A stretch of 8,065 nucleotides of DNA, from NCBI GenBank assembly GCA_013152135.1, contig JAADGX010000123.1, forward strand, positions 1 to 8,065, written 5' to 3'. Origin of the DNA: Chlorobiota bacterium (GTDB lineage: Bacteria; Bacteroidota; Ignavibacteria; SZUA-365; JAADGX01). Shown here one piece after another: positions 1-6,463 of this stretch (its first letter is position 1; each line of letters opens with the position of its first letter). Under the pieces are notes generated by a model. The model ran no database searches. It was not told where the DNA came from and worked only from the letters and a program-made list of their open reading frames with translations. Both the position numbers and the translations under genes were made by a program.

Positions 1-1
1 A

Positions 2-1735
2 TGGGGACCGTTTCTCCGTACTTCAGACGGAGGCGAAACGTGGGCCACCGTGAGGACGCCAGTATTCAATCCACTGCGCTGCGTTTGCCTCGTCTCGGAC
101 ACGCTGGGAATCGCGGTGGGATTGGTCGGGACGATCCTCCGCTCCACCGACGGCGGTAAAACATGGAACCTGATTCCGAAACCTACCATGAACGCACTTT
201 TCGCGGTCGATTTCCTGGACGAGTCCTACGGCCTCGCGACCGGCACACACGGTCTCATCCTGAAGACGACAGACGGCGGACTCACCTGGGATACGACGTC
301 CACCGGCTTCGCCAACGCCCTCATGACCGTAACCATCCTGGACGAGAACCGCGCTCTGGCGGGGGGAGAATTCGGCATGGTCTTCGTCACGACCGACGCG
401 GGAACGACGTGGGAACCGCGCAGCAGCATGACCGGGATGCACCTCAACAACTTCTCGTTCATCGGTCCCCGCATCGGTATAGCCGTGGGCGATCACGGCA
501 CGATCATCCGCACCATGAACGGCGGCGAAAACTGGTACGCGCTCTCCTCGCTCCTCACGCTCAATCATCTGCACGACGTCGCCTTTACCGACCCCGATTA
601 CGGATGGACGGTAGGCGATGAAGGCGTCATCCTGCATACAACCGACGGGGGAAAACGCTGGATTCAACAGGAGTCTCACACGACAAACAACCTGTACGGC
701 GTGCATTTCCTGAACCGGTCGCTGGGGAGCATCGCGGGAGCGGGCGGAACCATCTTGCGCACCACTGACGGCGGCGAGACGTGGTTCAACCAGTGGACCG
801 GCTGGAAAACGGCGCTGCGGGGAATCTATCTCCTCGACGAAAAAACAGGCTGCGCGGTGGGCGACGTGCTCCTGGGTGACGGGCTGGTCCTGTGGACCAC
901 GGACGGCGGAGAGCACTGGACGCCACAACTCAGCAACGCGCGGAATTATCTCAACAGCGTCGTTCTCCTGGATCAGCGCACCGGCATACTGACCGGGGAC
1001 AACATGGTGCGCCGGACCACGAACGCGGGGATGTACTGGGAGCCGGTCTCCCTTCCGTCACCCTCTTCGCTCTTCGATATCGATTTCGTCGATGCCAGTT
1101 TCGGATGGATATCGGGAGACATGGGCAGGATATTTTTCACCTCGGACGGAGGAAAGAACTGGAACCTCCAATCTACCAGTCTCGACTGGAGCCAATACTT
1201 CATCTCTTTCACCGACCGTTTCAACGGTATCACGGGAGGATACTGGGGCAATCTCGCTTTCACCACCGACGGCGGGCTCACCTGGCACACGCAGAAAAGC
1301 GGAACCGATGATCACCTGCGCGCCGCCGCCTACATCGACCGGGAAAACGCCGTCCTCGTCGGCGATTTCGGAACCATCCTGCACTCGGTGAAAGGCGGCC
1401 TGGTACGGGCGCGACCGCCAGGCCAGACCCCCGGCAACCTCGTCCTTCATCAGAACTACCCAAACCCCTGCGGTCCGGGCAGCGTCTCCCGCAGCAGCGT
1501 TACGACCATCACGTGGGACATTCCATCCCGCGGCCTTCAGAACAACGGCAAGGCCCGCGCGTCGGTCCGGCTCTACACCATCATTGGGAAGGAGCGTGCG
1601 ACGCTCTGGGAAGGCGACGCCGAACCGGGAACCTACCGCGTCACGATCGACGTGGGCAGGCTGCCTCGTGGAATGTATTTCATCCGTCTTCAGTCGGGAA
1701 ACCAGGTTCAAACCAGGATCATGTCGGTGATGTGA
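2..1735 (+). CDS. Secreted Asp-box (BNR/Ycf48-like) repeat protein with T9SS type A sorting domain, 5'-truncated by the window edge
   Basis: This is the C-terminal 577 residues of a larger protein. The frame is open to the left edge. A GTG at 50 could be mistaken for a start, but codons 2-49 already encode an Asp-box (TSDGGETW), so the true start lies outside the window. From there to about residue 428 the protein consists of Asp-box repeats (T/S-x-D/N-x-G-x-x-W) with the typical surrounding text F-x-D-x-x-x-G-x-x-x-G-x-x-G-x-I-x-x-T. This is the pattern of BNR, Ycf48/HCF136-like and sortilin-type beta-propellers. Residues from about 480 to 577 form a Por-type sorting domain: NYPNPC (485-490), then a beta-rich segment ending in GMYFIRLQSG. 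Known for such domains: they direct export across the outer membrane by T9SS and are then cleaved or used for anchoring. The ligand or function of the propeller part is unknown; adhesion or carbohydrate binding is only inference. The gene converges on the 1068-residue gene and stops at TGA 1733-1735. Confidence 0.93.
   Translation, partial: WGPFLRTSDGGETWATVRTPVFNPLRCVCLVSDTLGIAVGLVGTILRSTDGGKTWNLIPKPTMNALFAVDFLDESYGLATGTHGLILKTTDGGLTWDTTSTGFANALMTVTILDENRALAGGEFGMVFVTTDAGTTWEPRSSMTGMHLNNFSFIGPRIGIAVGDHGTIIRTMNGGENWYALSSLLTLNHLHDVAFTDPDYGWTVGDEGVILHTTDGGKRWIQQESHTTNNLYGVHFLNRSLGSIAGAGGTILRTTDGGETWFNQWTGWKTALRGIYLLDEKTGCAVGDVLLGDGLVLWTTDGGEHWTPQLSNARNYLNSVVLLDQRTGILTGDNMVRRTTNAGMYWEPVSLPSPSSLFDIDFVDASFGWISGDMGRIFFTSDGGKNWNLQSTSLDWSQYFISFTDRFNGITGGYWGNLAFTTDGGLTWHTQKSGTDDHLRAAAYIDRENAVLVGDFGTILHSVKGGLVRARPPGQTPGNLVLHQNYPNPCGPGSVSRSSVTTITWDIPSRGLQNNGKARASVRLYTIIGKERATLWEGDAEPGTYRVTIDVGRLPRGMYFIRLQSGNQVQTRIMSVM
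20..1285 (+). repeat. Asp-box repeat array, 11 copies with a period of about 41 codons (123 nt)
   Basis: Counting from the first full codon at nucleotide 2, Asp-boxes start at residues 7, 48, 89, 130, 171, 213, 254, 299, 339, 380 and 421. The intervals are 41, 41, 41, 41, 42, 41, 45, 40, 41 and 41 residues. Nine of the copies have D and two (339 and 171) have N at the aspartate position; a degenerate twelfth unit (HSVKGG) follows near residue 461. At the DNA level the core is often a variant of ACCGACGGCGG, so the array is also a degenerate direct repeat in the DNA. It is a protein-coding repeat, not a mobile or CRISPR repeat. Confidence 0.9.
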
Positions 1736-1783
1736 GTTCTACCGGTGTGAGACCGCCCCGGCAATCACCCTTCTTGTCTTCTT

Positions 1784-4700
1784 CTATCGAATAAGCAGCA
1801 TCTTGATCTGCCGCGCCCGGTTGCCCGCTTGCAGGCGGCAGATGTACACGCCCCCGGGCAATGCCGCGGCGTCGAACGGTATGGTATGAGTTCCCGCCGC
1901 CGCCGGGCCTTCCCACAACACCGCTACGCGGCGTCCCAGGACGTTGAACACTTCGAGACGTGCGTTGCCCGCTGCGGCGGGCAGGGTGAACCGCAGCACG
2001 GTCTCAGGGCTCCCTGAAGCCGATCCCTCCCCGAACGGGTTGGGGTAATTTTGATCGAGCGTCATCATACGCGGCGCGGACTGGTGCGGAATATCGGTGA
2101 GAATGGTGTCTTGCTCCAACAGCCGGATGCCGGTGCAGAAAGCGAACGAGTTGAACGGAATATGGCCGTAGGCGATAACCGATACCCCGCGCGGGTCCGT
2201 GGTCTCCACCCTGTGGCGCCCCGGCGTTACCTCGACGGTTCCGCCGTAGAACGACGCTCCCAGCACCTTGCGAAACGTGGACGCGGGAAGCAGCTTCCCG
2301 TCGAGACGCACCGAGTCCTGCCCTCCCCCATGCACGGCCAGGTTCAGGTACGTCCGGGAACCCGGAGCGAAGAACTGGACGGCGGTGGAGAAGTCGTGGT
2401 ACATCGGCCACCTGTTCGCGGGAGGAAGAATGGTGAAGGCGAAGTCGCCCGGGACGTCCGGCGGGTCGTCGCGAAAGTGGTACTTGTTCATCTGCACGAC
2501 TACGATGGGCTTGTTCCCGGTGACGTGCGTGGGTTCGTCGAACTCGACGAATAAAAAGTCGCCACGTTTCCACAGGAAGTGTGGTTGCCAGGCCGCCCAC
2601 ACGATGGTGGAGTCCTCCGTGGCCACGATCTTGAGCATGAACTCTTCACTGGTGTTACGGAAGGGCAGAGCCACATGGGCCTTTCCCAGGAGATTCTCGG
2701 GAAGCATCTGGTGGAATCCCATATCACGAATTGGAGACGTGGAATCCCTGCTTAATCCACCAGGGTATTTGATCAAGTCGCTGGCAGTGCCACCGGATAC
2801 GTACACGGGAGCGGTTGCGCGTATTTCCACGCCCAGCAATCCCCCGCCCGGTCTTCCACTCAGCGGCCGCACGCTTGCGGCGGCTCCGCGGTCCATGGTG
2901 TAGGTGTTGATTTTCCACGGGATATCCCACTCCGGCGTTACTTCTTGCATACGAAAATACACGGCGGTCTTGTTCAGCCCGGAAGCGACGATGAATTCCT
3001 CGATGGGTTCATTGTAGTCGTATCCCACCGCCATGTACCGTGTGCCAAGGCACGGGAGCGGCAGGATCATGCTCGCGTCCACGTTCCACGGATTCGTTTG
3101 GCTGCCGGGAAGGTAGCTGATCATTTCCAGGGCGATCGGCTCCGTGCTTTTCACGACAACGCCGTTATTCGAGAGTAGATACGGAGTGCTCCTTACAACC
3201 GTCCAGTGGGGTCGGATCAAAGTATCTACGTTCGCGGGAAGCACCAGTCGCGCCCACCACTGTGGAGACCACGCCGGAGCATAAAGGAAAACGGTTGTCG
3301 GCTTCACGGTCAGTATGCGCAGGTAGGGCGTTGAATAAAGTCCCAAGCCTCTTCCCCGGTTCGTCGGATAGGCGAACCAGAACTCCCGTCCCCATGCCGC
3401 GTTCAGCATCACCTTTCCCGCATCCGGCTGATCCAGCGTCACTCCGCCAACGATGATCCGCCCCTCGATCTCTTCCTCTTTTACGCACATACCGCTGAAC
3501 GTGATTTTCCACGTCACCGTGTCGGTCCTCCCGCCAAAACGCGCCCCAACCATCCAGGTCGCCGTCGCTTTCTGCCGTTGGTAGATTTGCATCAACGGCT
3601 CGATCAGGTGCTGGGTGGTATCTCCCGCCAACAGTCTAAGCCGGGGCGGGAGGTGCAGCGTGGCCTTGACGCTGCTGAGAGGAAAGCTGCTCCGGTTCAG
3701 CACGAAAGCCGTGATACGGACGGGGTTGGGATCGTACCCCGTCAAGTCGCCCAAGCGCCGGACGCTGTCCGGGGCGACGGCGTACACCTCGTAATCGCAG
3801 AAGATGCCCGCGGGCAGATGCACGAGCATGACGCAGGAATCGCGGACGCCGTACCGGCCACGCAGATCGAACCGGACCCACGACGATCGCTCGGTGGAAT
3901 CCATGACCGCTCGGAGGCGCCAGGCGTTCGCCGCCGTTCGTCCCGGCCGCAGCACACGAGGATCGACCGCCTGGGCGGAGGAACCCGAGTCCACCACCAG
4001 CCAGGGACCGGTCGTGACGCGCACAGAGAGGCCCGAAGCGGGATAGAGACCAACGTTCCGGATCAGGTTGGCGACGTGGCGGGGATTATCCAGGTAGCCG
4101 GTGGCGTAACGGTCCAGGTAGAACCGCATATTGCCCGGGCACTCGAGACGAACCTGGATGCTGCCCGGCGGAGGAATCTCCACGCTGTAGATCACCGTGA
4201 TCACCAGGCTGTCGCCGGAGGCAATCGGCTGCCGGTTCCACTGCATGAGAACCGCGTTGTCGCCTAGTTCCAGGCCGGACGGCTGGTAGTCCCACGTCGC
4301 CGCGCCCACGTATCCTTCGGACCGCCAGCGCCCCACGACGAACTGGTCGGGAGGCCGGGCACCAGCGCTGTCGAACACGCCGTGCACGACGAACGGCCAC
4401 GCCATGGAACGCGCCGTCCACCGCGGGGGCACCAGCGTATCGCGGAATTCCCTCTCCCGCGCGACCCGCAGGCCGTTCACGTACACCTCCACGGAGTCGT
4501 CGTCGCCGATCATCAGGTCCAGTACGTGCAGCAGGCCCGCGCGCACCGTGTCGCCGGTATTGTTGACCAGGACGTTGCGCAAGCGCAGGTAGAGTCTTGT
4601 GCCGATGGAATCCGGTGTGAAGCGCTGCCGCAACTGCACCGCGTCACCGGCATGGGGCAAGTCCGTGACGAAGAGGATCGAGGTGGAATCCATTGTAATC

Positions 4701-4990
4701 GTTCCCTTGGGAAAGGGAGTCGTTCCCGCCGGGGGACTGGGAAGCACGTTGTTGGTGTACACCGTGTCGTTGATCCGGACATTGGTAAAGGAATTGATGC
4801 GGTGGTCGCGGATGAAAAGCAGGTTGGTCGAGTCGGCGGTCTGAAGACTGAACCGGCCCGTGCCGGGTTCGAGCCACACGACAAGTCCGCCGCGCGCAAA
4901 GCGGAACAACTGCTGGGCCTCGGCCTCGGAACCCAACAGGACACTCATAAGCAGAAAAGCCATGAACCCAAGGCGGAAACAGCGTAGCAT
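1784..4990 (-). CDS. Large secreted surface protein: novel N-terminal domain, two Ig-like repeats, IgGFc-binding-like region, T9SS sorting domain
   Basis: This is a complete 1068-residue protein with an ATG start and a TAG stop. The start is supported by GGAGG nine bases upstream and by an immediate signal peptide (hydrophobic stretch about residues 8-20, likely cleavage AEA|QQ after residue 25). Residues 27-280 are beta-rich and not recognised. Residues 282-516 are two tandem Ig-like units, each with one Cys near its start and one near its end (C284/C386 and C398/C502). Residues 534-957 resemble the bacterial IgGFc-binding N-terminal family (PF17517): GREFWFAYP at 534-542, VKSTEPIALEMIS at 613-625, then LPLPCLGTRYMAVGY, with two further copies of this alternation. 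Residues 978-1068 are a sorting domain (NYPNPF at 981-986, GGVYICRLQAGN near the end). It is predicted to be exported by Sec, then T9SS, and to be attached to or released from the surface. The family name comes from a mammalian mucus protein and does not prove IgG binding. Adhesion or structural roles are inference. Confidence 0.95.
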   Translation of the reverse strand: MLRCFRLGFMAFLLMSVLLGSEAEAQQLFRFARGGLVVWLEPGTGRFSLQTADSTNLLFIRDHRINSFTNVRINDTVYTNNVLPSPPAGTTPFPKGTITMDSTSILFVTDLPHAGDAVQLRQRFTPDSIGTRLYLRLRNVLVNNTGDTVRAGLLHVLDLMIGDDDSVEVYVNGLRVAREREFRDTLVPPRWTARSMAWPFVVHGVFDSAGARPPDQFVVGRWRSEGYVGAATWDYQPSGLELGDNAVLMQWNRQPIASGDSLVITVIYSVEIPPPGSIQVRLECPGNMRFYLDRYATGYLDNPRHVANLIRNVGLYPASGLSVRVTTGPWLVVDSGSSAQAVDPRVLRPGRTAANAWRLRAVMDSTERSSWVRFDLRGRYGVRDSCVMLVHLPAGIFCDYEVYAVAPDSVRRLGDLTGYDPNPVRITAFVLNRSSFPLSSVKATLHLPPRLRLLAGDTTQHLIEPLMQIYQRQKATATWMVGARFGGRTDTVTWKITFSGMCVKEEEIEGRIIVGGVTLDQPDAGKVMLNAAWGREFWFAYPTNRGRGLGLYSTPYLRILTVKPTTVFLYAPAWSPQWWARLVLPANVDTLIRPHWTVVRSTPYLLSNNGVVVKSTEPIALEMISYLPGSQTNPWNVDASMILPLPCLGTRYMAVGYDYNEPIEEFIVASGLNKTAVYFRMQEVTPEWDIPWKINTYTMDRGAAASVRPLSGRPGGGLLGVEIRATAPVYVSGGTASDLIKYPGGLSRDSTSPIRDMGFHQMLPENLLGKAHVALPFRNTSEEFMLKIVATEDSTIVWAAWQPHFLWKRGDFLFVEFDEPTHVTGNKPIVVVQMNKYHFRDDPPDVPGDFAFTILPPANRWPMYHDFSTAVQFFAPGSRTYLNLAVHGGGQDSVRLDGKLLPASTFRKVLGASFYGGTVEVTPGRHRVETTDPRGVSVIAYGHIPFNSFAFCTGIRLLEQDTILTDIPHQSAPRMMTLDQNYPNPFGEGSASGSPETVLRFTLPAAAGNARLEVFNVLGRRVAVLWEGPAAAGTHTIPFDAAALPGGVYICRLQAGNRARQIKMLLIR

Positions 4991-4999
4991 GACCGTGAT

Positions 5000-5004
5000 C
5001 CTCC
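5000..5004 (-). promoter_or_regulatory. Strong Shine-Dalgarno sequence of the 1068-residue gene
   Basis: On the minus strand GGAGG lies nine bases before the ATG at 4990-4988. It decides the start codon, and the signal peptide begins directly after it. A canonical SD is notable because classical Bacteroidota often lack one; no comparable SD is seen before the lipoprotein ATG at 6199. Confidence 0.7.
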
Positions 5005-5044
5005 GGCAAACGGTAAAGCGAAATCGTTCTGTTAAACCTGAGCG

Positions 5045-5052
5045 CTAATATA
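5045..5052 (-). promoter_or_regulatory. Weak candidate -10/-7 element for the 1068-residue gene
   Basis: On the minus strand TATATTAG differs by one base from the Bacteroidota -7 consensus TAnnTTTG, and TATATT differs by one base from TATAAT. It lies about 55 bases before the ATG in an AT-rich island inside GC-rich DNA. No well-spaced upstream element was found: the nearest TTTG is only 11 bases away. It is flanked by TCAGG/CCTGA repeats, which could be operators. This is a tentative call. Confidence 0.22.
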
Positions 5053-5071
5053 CAGAATCAGGGCAAATAAT

Positions 5072-5686
5072 TCAGGGGTGGATATCTTCGCCCGCCATAA
5101 CGCTGTCCGCTTCCATGATCAGCGGCATGAGGTCGGCGGAGATATCCTGCCATGTGTGACCGGAATCCCGCGAGAGGGCCACTTTTCTTCCGCCGTAGGC
5201 CACCACAACACCCGCCCGGTCCACCTGCACGAACGTGTACGGGCCTGCCAGCGCCATGCGCCATCCCGTTCCGTCGTTGCGAAGTATGCCGTATTGCTCG
5301 GTGAAGGAATCGTTCGAAAACTTGCTGAACAAAAATTGTTTTGTCTCGCGCCAGAATAATCGCGGAGAAACATAACCGGCCGTAGTAACCGCGAACGCAA
5401 CGCCGGGCGATCCAAGTCCCCTCGCGGGTAACGACGCACCGTACACCGTGTTCTCCGGCGGCCCCAGGCCGAACCACCGGCTGCCGTTGTAGCGGTACAG
5501 GCCCGCGCTTGTAGCCGCCATTAATTCCCCGGACGAGGGGACGAACAAGAAATGGATTCTCCGGGCATAGGGCCAGATCGATTCCCAGGTATACGCCCCG
5601 TCGCGACTGCGGTACACGAGGCTGCTGTCGTTGCGGCGGGTCAAGAGGTAAAGAACGGAATCACCTCCCGCGACCTGGTAGATCGG
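5072..5686 (-). pseudogene. C-terminal part of a split Asp-box lipoprotein, downstream of an in-frame TAG
   Basis: This stretch continues exactly the same reading frame as the lipoprotein fragment at 6199-5687 and is separated from it only by one TAG codon. The codons directly after the stop read PIYQVAGGDSVLYLL and look like ordinary coding sequence. They lead into an Asp-box, SRDGAYTW (residues 198-205, numbered from the ATG at 6199), a degenerate one, RNDGTGW (about 307-313), and a last one, SRDSGHTW (343-350). The frame ends at TGA 5074-5072 with AGEDIHP and has no sorting domain. The only internal start of note is a TTG at 5644 with no Shine-Dalgarno and no signal peptide, so an independent gene is unlikely. 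The simplest reading is the second half of one protein, broken by a nonsense mutation, a sequencing error or, less likely, read through. Confidence 0.75.
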
Positions 5687-5689
5687 CTA
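5687..5689 (-). other. In-frame amber codon interrupting the Asp-box lipoprotein
   Basis: The plus strand reads CTA, which is TAG on the coding strand, between INSVPS and PIYQVAGG. One base change would restore a sense codon (for example TCG, TGG, CAG, GAG, TAC or TTG). TAG also serves as the natural stop of the 1068-residue gene and of the DUF5916 gene, right after well-formed C-termini, so a general reassignment of TAG is not supported here. Confidence 0.9.
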
Positions 5690-6199
5690 CGAGGGCACGG
5701 AGTTGATACGGGTCCATACCCGGTTCCGGACGTGCCGCACGATCCCGTTGCGAACCTCGCAGGCCATCAACTCCTTGTGCACGCCGTCCCACACGATACT
5801 CGTCACCAGCTTTGATTTCATCACCCTGTCCCAGCTCGCGCCGCCGTCGCCCGAATGCTGGACACCCGCGTTGGTGGTCACGAGTATTTCTCCCGGCATC
5901 ACTTCGTTCACGGAGTAGGGATACCCCGGCATTACGCCTACCGCCTTCCAGCGTCCGCCGCCATCGGACCGCAACCAGATGGTATGACGAACAGAATATA
6001 ACCGCTCGCCGGAGTTCGATACCTGCCCGGTCCAATTGAATAGCGAGGCTGCGATCAGGACGCGGTTTTCCTGGAGATGGGCTCCAAGAAAGCGCACCAG
6101 CGGTGGTCCCGTGTCAAGTGAAGGTTCGGGCGAAGAGCACCCGGCCAGCAGGACCATTACGGCTGCCGCGCAAGAAAAGGAACGGAGTAATGCTTTCAT
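5687..6199 (-). CDS. N-terminal part of an Asp-box lipoprotein, ended by a premature in-frame TAG
   Basis: The ATG at 6199 starts a classic lipoprotein signal: MKALLR, a hydrophobic stretch, then the lipobox LAGC with the lipidated Cys at residue 21. An in-frame ATG at 6277 is possible but would put 26 polar, unrelated residues before the signal, so 6199 is chosen; there is no clear Shine-Dalgarno. After a short linker (SSPEPS) come Asp-box motifs SDGGGRW (78-84) and SGDGGASW (116-123), each followed by beta-strand text such as MPGEILVTTNAG. The frame stops at residue 170 with TAG (5689-5687). The same frame then continues as coding-like sequence to 5072, so this is probably the first half of a protein of about 375 residues. 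Predicted location: lipid-anchored in the outer or inner membrane. Function is unknown beyond a propeller-like fold shared with the plus-strand gene at the left edge. Confidence 0.8.
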   Translation of the reverse strand: MKALLRSFSCAAAVMVLLAGCSSPEPSLDTGPPLVRFLGAHLQENRVLIAASLFNWTGQVSNSGERLYSVRHTIWLRSDGGGRWKAVGVMPGYPYSVNEVMPGEILVTTNAGVQHSGDGGASWDRVMKSKLVTSIVWDGVHKELMACEVRNGIVRHVRNRVWTRINSVPS

Positions 6200-6463
6200 G
6201 GGATGAAATGGCTGGTGTTCAAATCGGCATGGGCCTTCATGACAGTGCAAAGTACTCGAAATCAGTATGGCGGGCAAGACGAGGACGTGGAACCACCGGC
6301 GGAAACCCTTACCGCACGTGGTCCCCGCCTTCTATCGGAAAATGACGAACACCCCGACAATCCGATCGGACCGCGTTGTCAACACGGCGAAACACGTGCC
6401 CGGAACCGCGCCTGCCCGGCCTATCGACCGGGAAGATAACTTGGAGGCCGCGTTACCTTTGCG
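6200..6463. other. 264-bp intergenic gap with promoter candidate, palindrome and a GC hairpin
   Basis: No convincing gene lies here. From right to left (direction of the flanking minus-strand genes) it holds a CCCGG/CCGGG inverted repeat (6415-6419 and 6428-6432, 8-base loop) about 30 bases after the DUF5916 stop. It has no T-tract after it, so it is at best a weak terminator. Then come a CACGTG hexamer (6393-6398), the perfect palindrome TCCGATCGGA (6361-6370), a second CACGTG (6315-6320), and the candidate promoter at 6277-6247. The short open frames that cross the gap show no recognisable protein features. Confidence 0.5.
6247..6277 (-). promoter_or_regulatory. Candidate Bacteroidota-type promoter for the Asp-box lipoprotein
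   Basis: On the minus strand TTG (6277-6275) is followed by a 20-base spacer and TACTTTGC (6254-6247). This fits the Bacteroidota housekeeping sigma layout of a -33 TTTG-like element, a spacer of about 19-21 bases and a -7 TAnnTTTG-like element, with one T missing from the consensus run. It would place the transcript start about 40 bases before the ATG at 6199. The call is by eye only. Confidence 0.38.

Noticed and set aside
50..52. GTG as the start of the left-edge Asp-box gene
   Set aside because: The frame is open upstream to the window edge and those codons encode a further Asp-box, so translation must begin outside the window.
23..928. Minus-strand open frame of 301 codons opposite the Asp-box array
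   Set aside because: It is rich in Arg, Gly and Ala without domains or a signal, and mirrors the codon pattern of the repeats on the other strand. The plus-strand frame has clear motifs.
1743..1755. CGGT-GTGAG-ACCG hairpin as a terminator between the convergent genes
   Set aside because: The stem is only four base pairs, and the pyrimidine-rich stretch starts about 15 bases later, too far for a normal intrinsic terminator.
3578..4267. Plus-strand open frame of 229 codons inside the 1068-residue gene
   Set aside because: Low-complexity, Arg/His/Gln-rich translation with no recognisable feature; an antisense shadow of GC-rich coding DNA. The same holds for 4382-4987.
5642..5644. TTG as the start of an independent gene at 5644-5072
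   Set aside because: No ribosome binding site or signal peptide, and the coding-like sequence extends upstream in the same frame to the TAG, so it is better read as the second half of the split gene.
6275..6277. ATG at 6277 as the lipoprotein start
   Set aside because: It would put 26 non-hydrophobic residues before a textbook lipoprotein signal; the ATG at 6199 fits the signal and the candidate promoter. An ATG at 6277 would also lie inside that promoter.
6377..6382. Perfect TTGACA on the minus strand as a sigma70 -35 box
   Set aside because: None of the hexamers 15-19 bases downstream resembles TATAAT.
6203..6439. Plus-strand 78-codon open frame spanning most of the 264-bp gap
   Set aside because: No Shine-Dalgarno, no domain or membrane feature, and polar low-complexity composition. 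Chance openness in GC-rich DNA is more likely.
6454..6461. TACCTTTG on the plus strand, a perfect -7 consensus match
   Set aside because: There is no TTG-type element about 20 bases upstream and no plus-strand gene follows; it only points into the 3' end of the DUF5916 gene in antisense.
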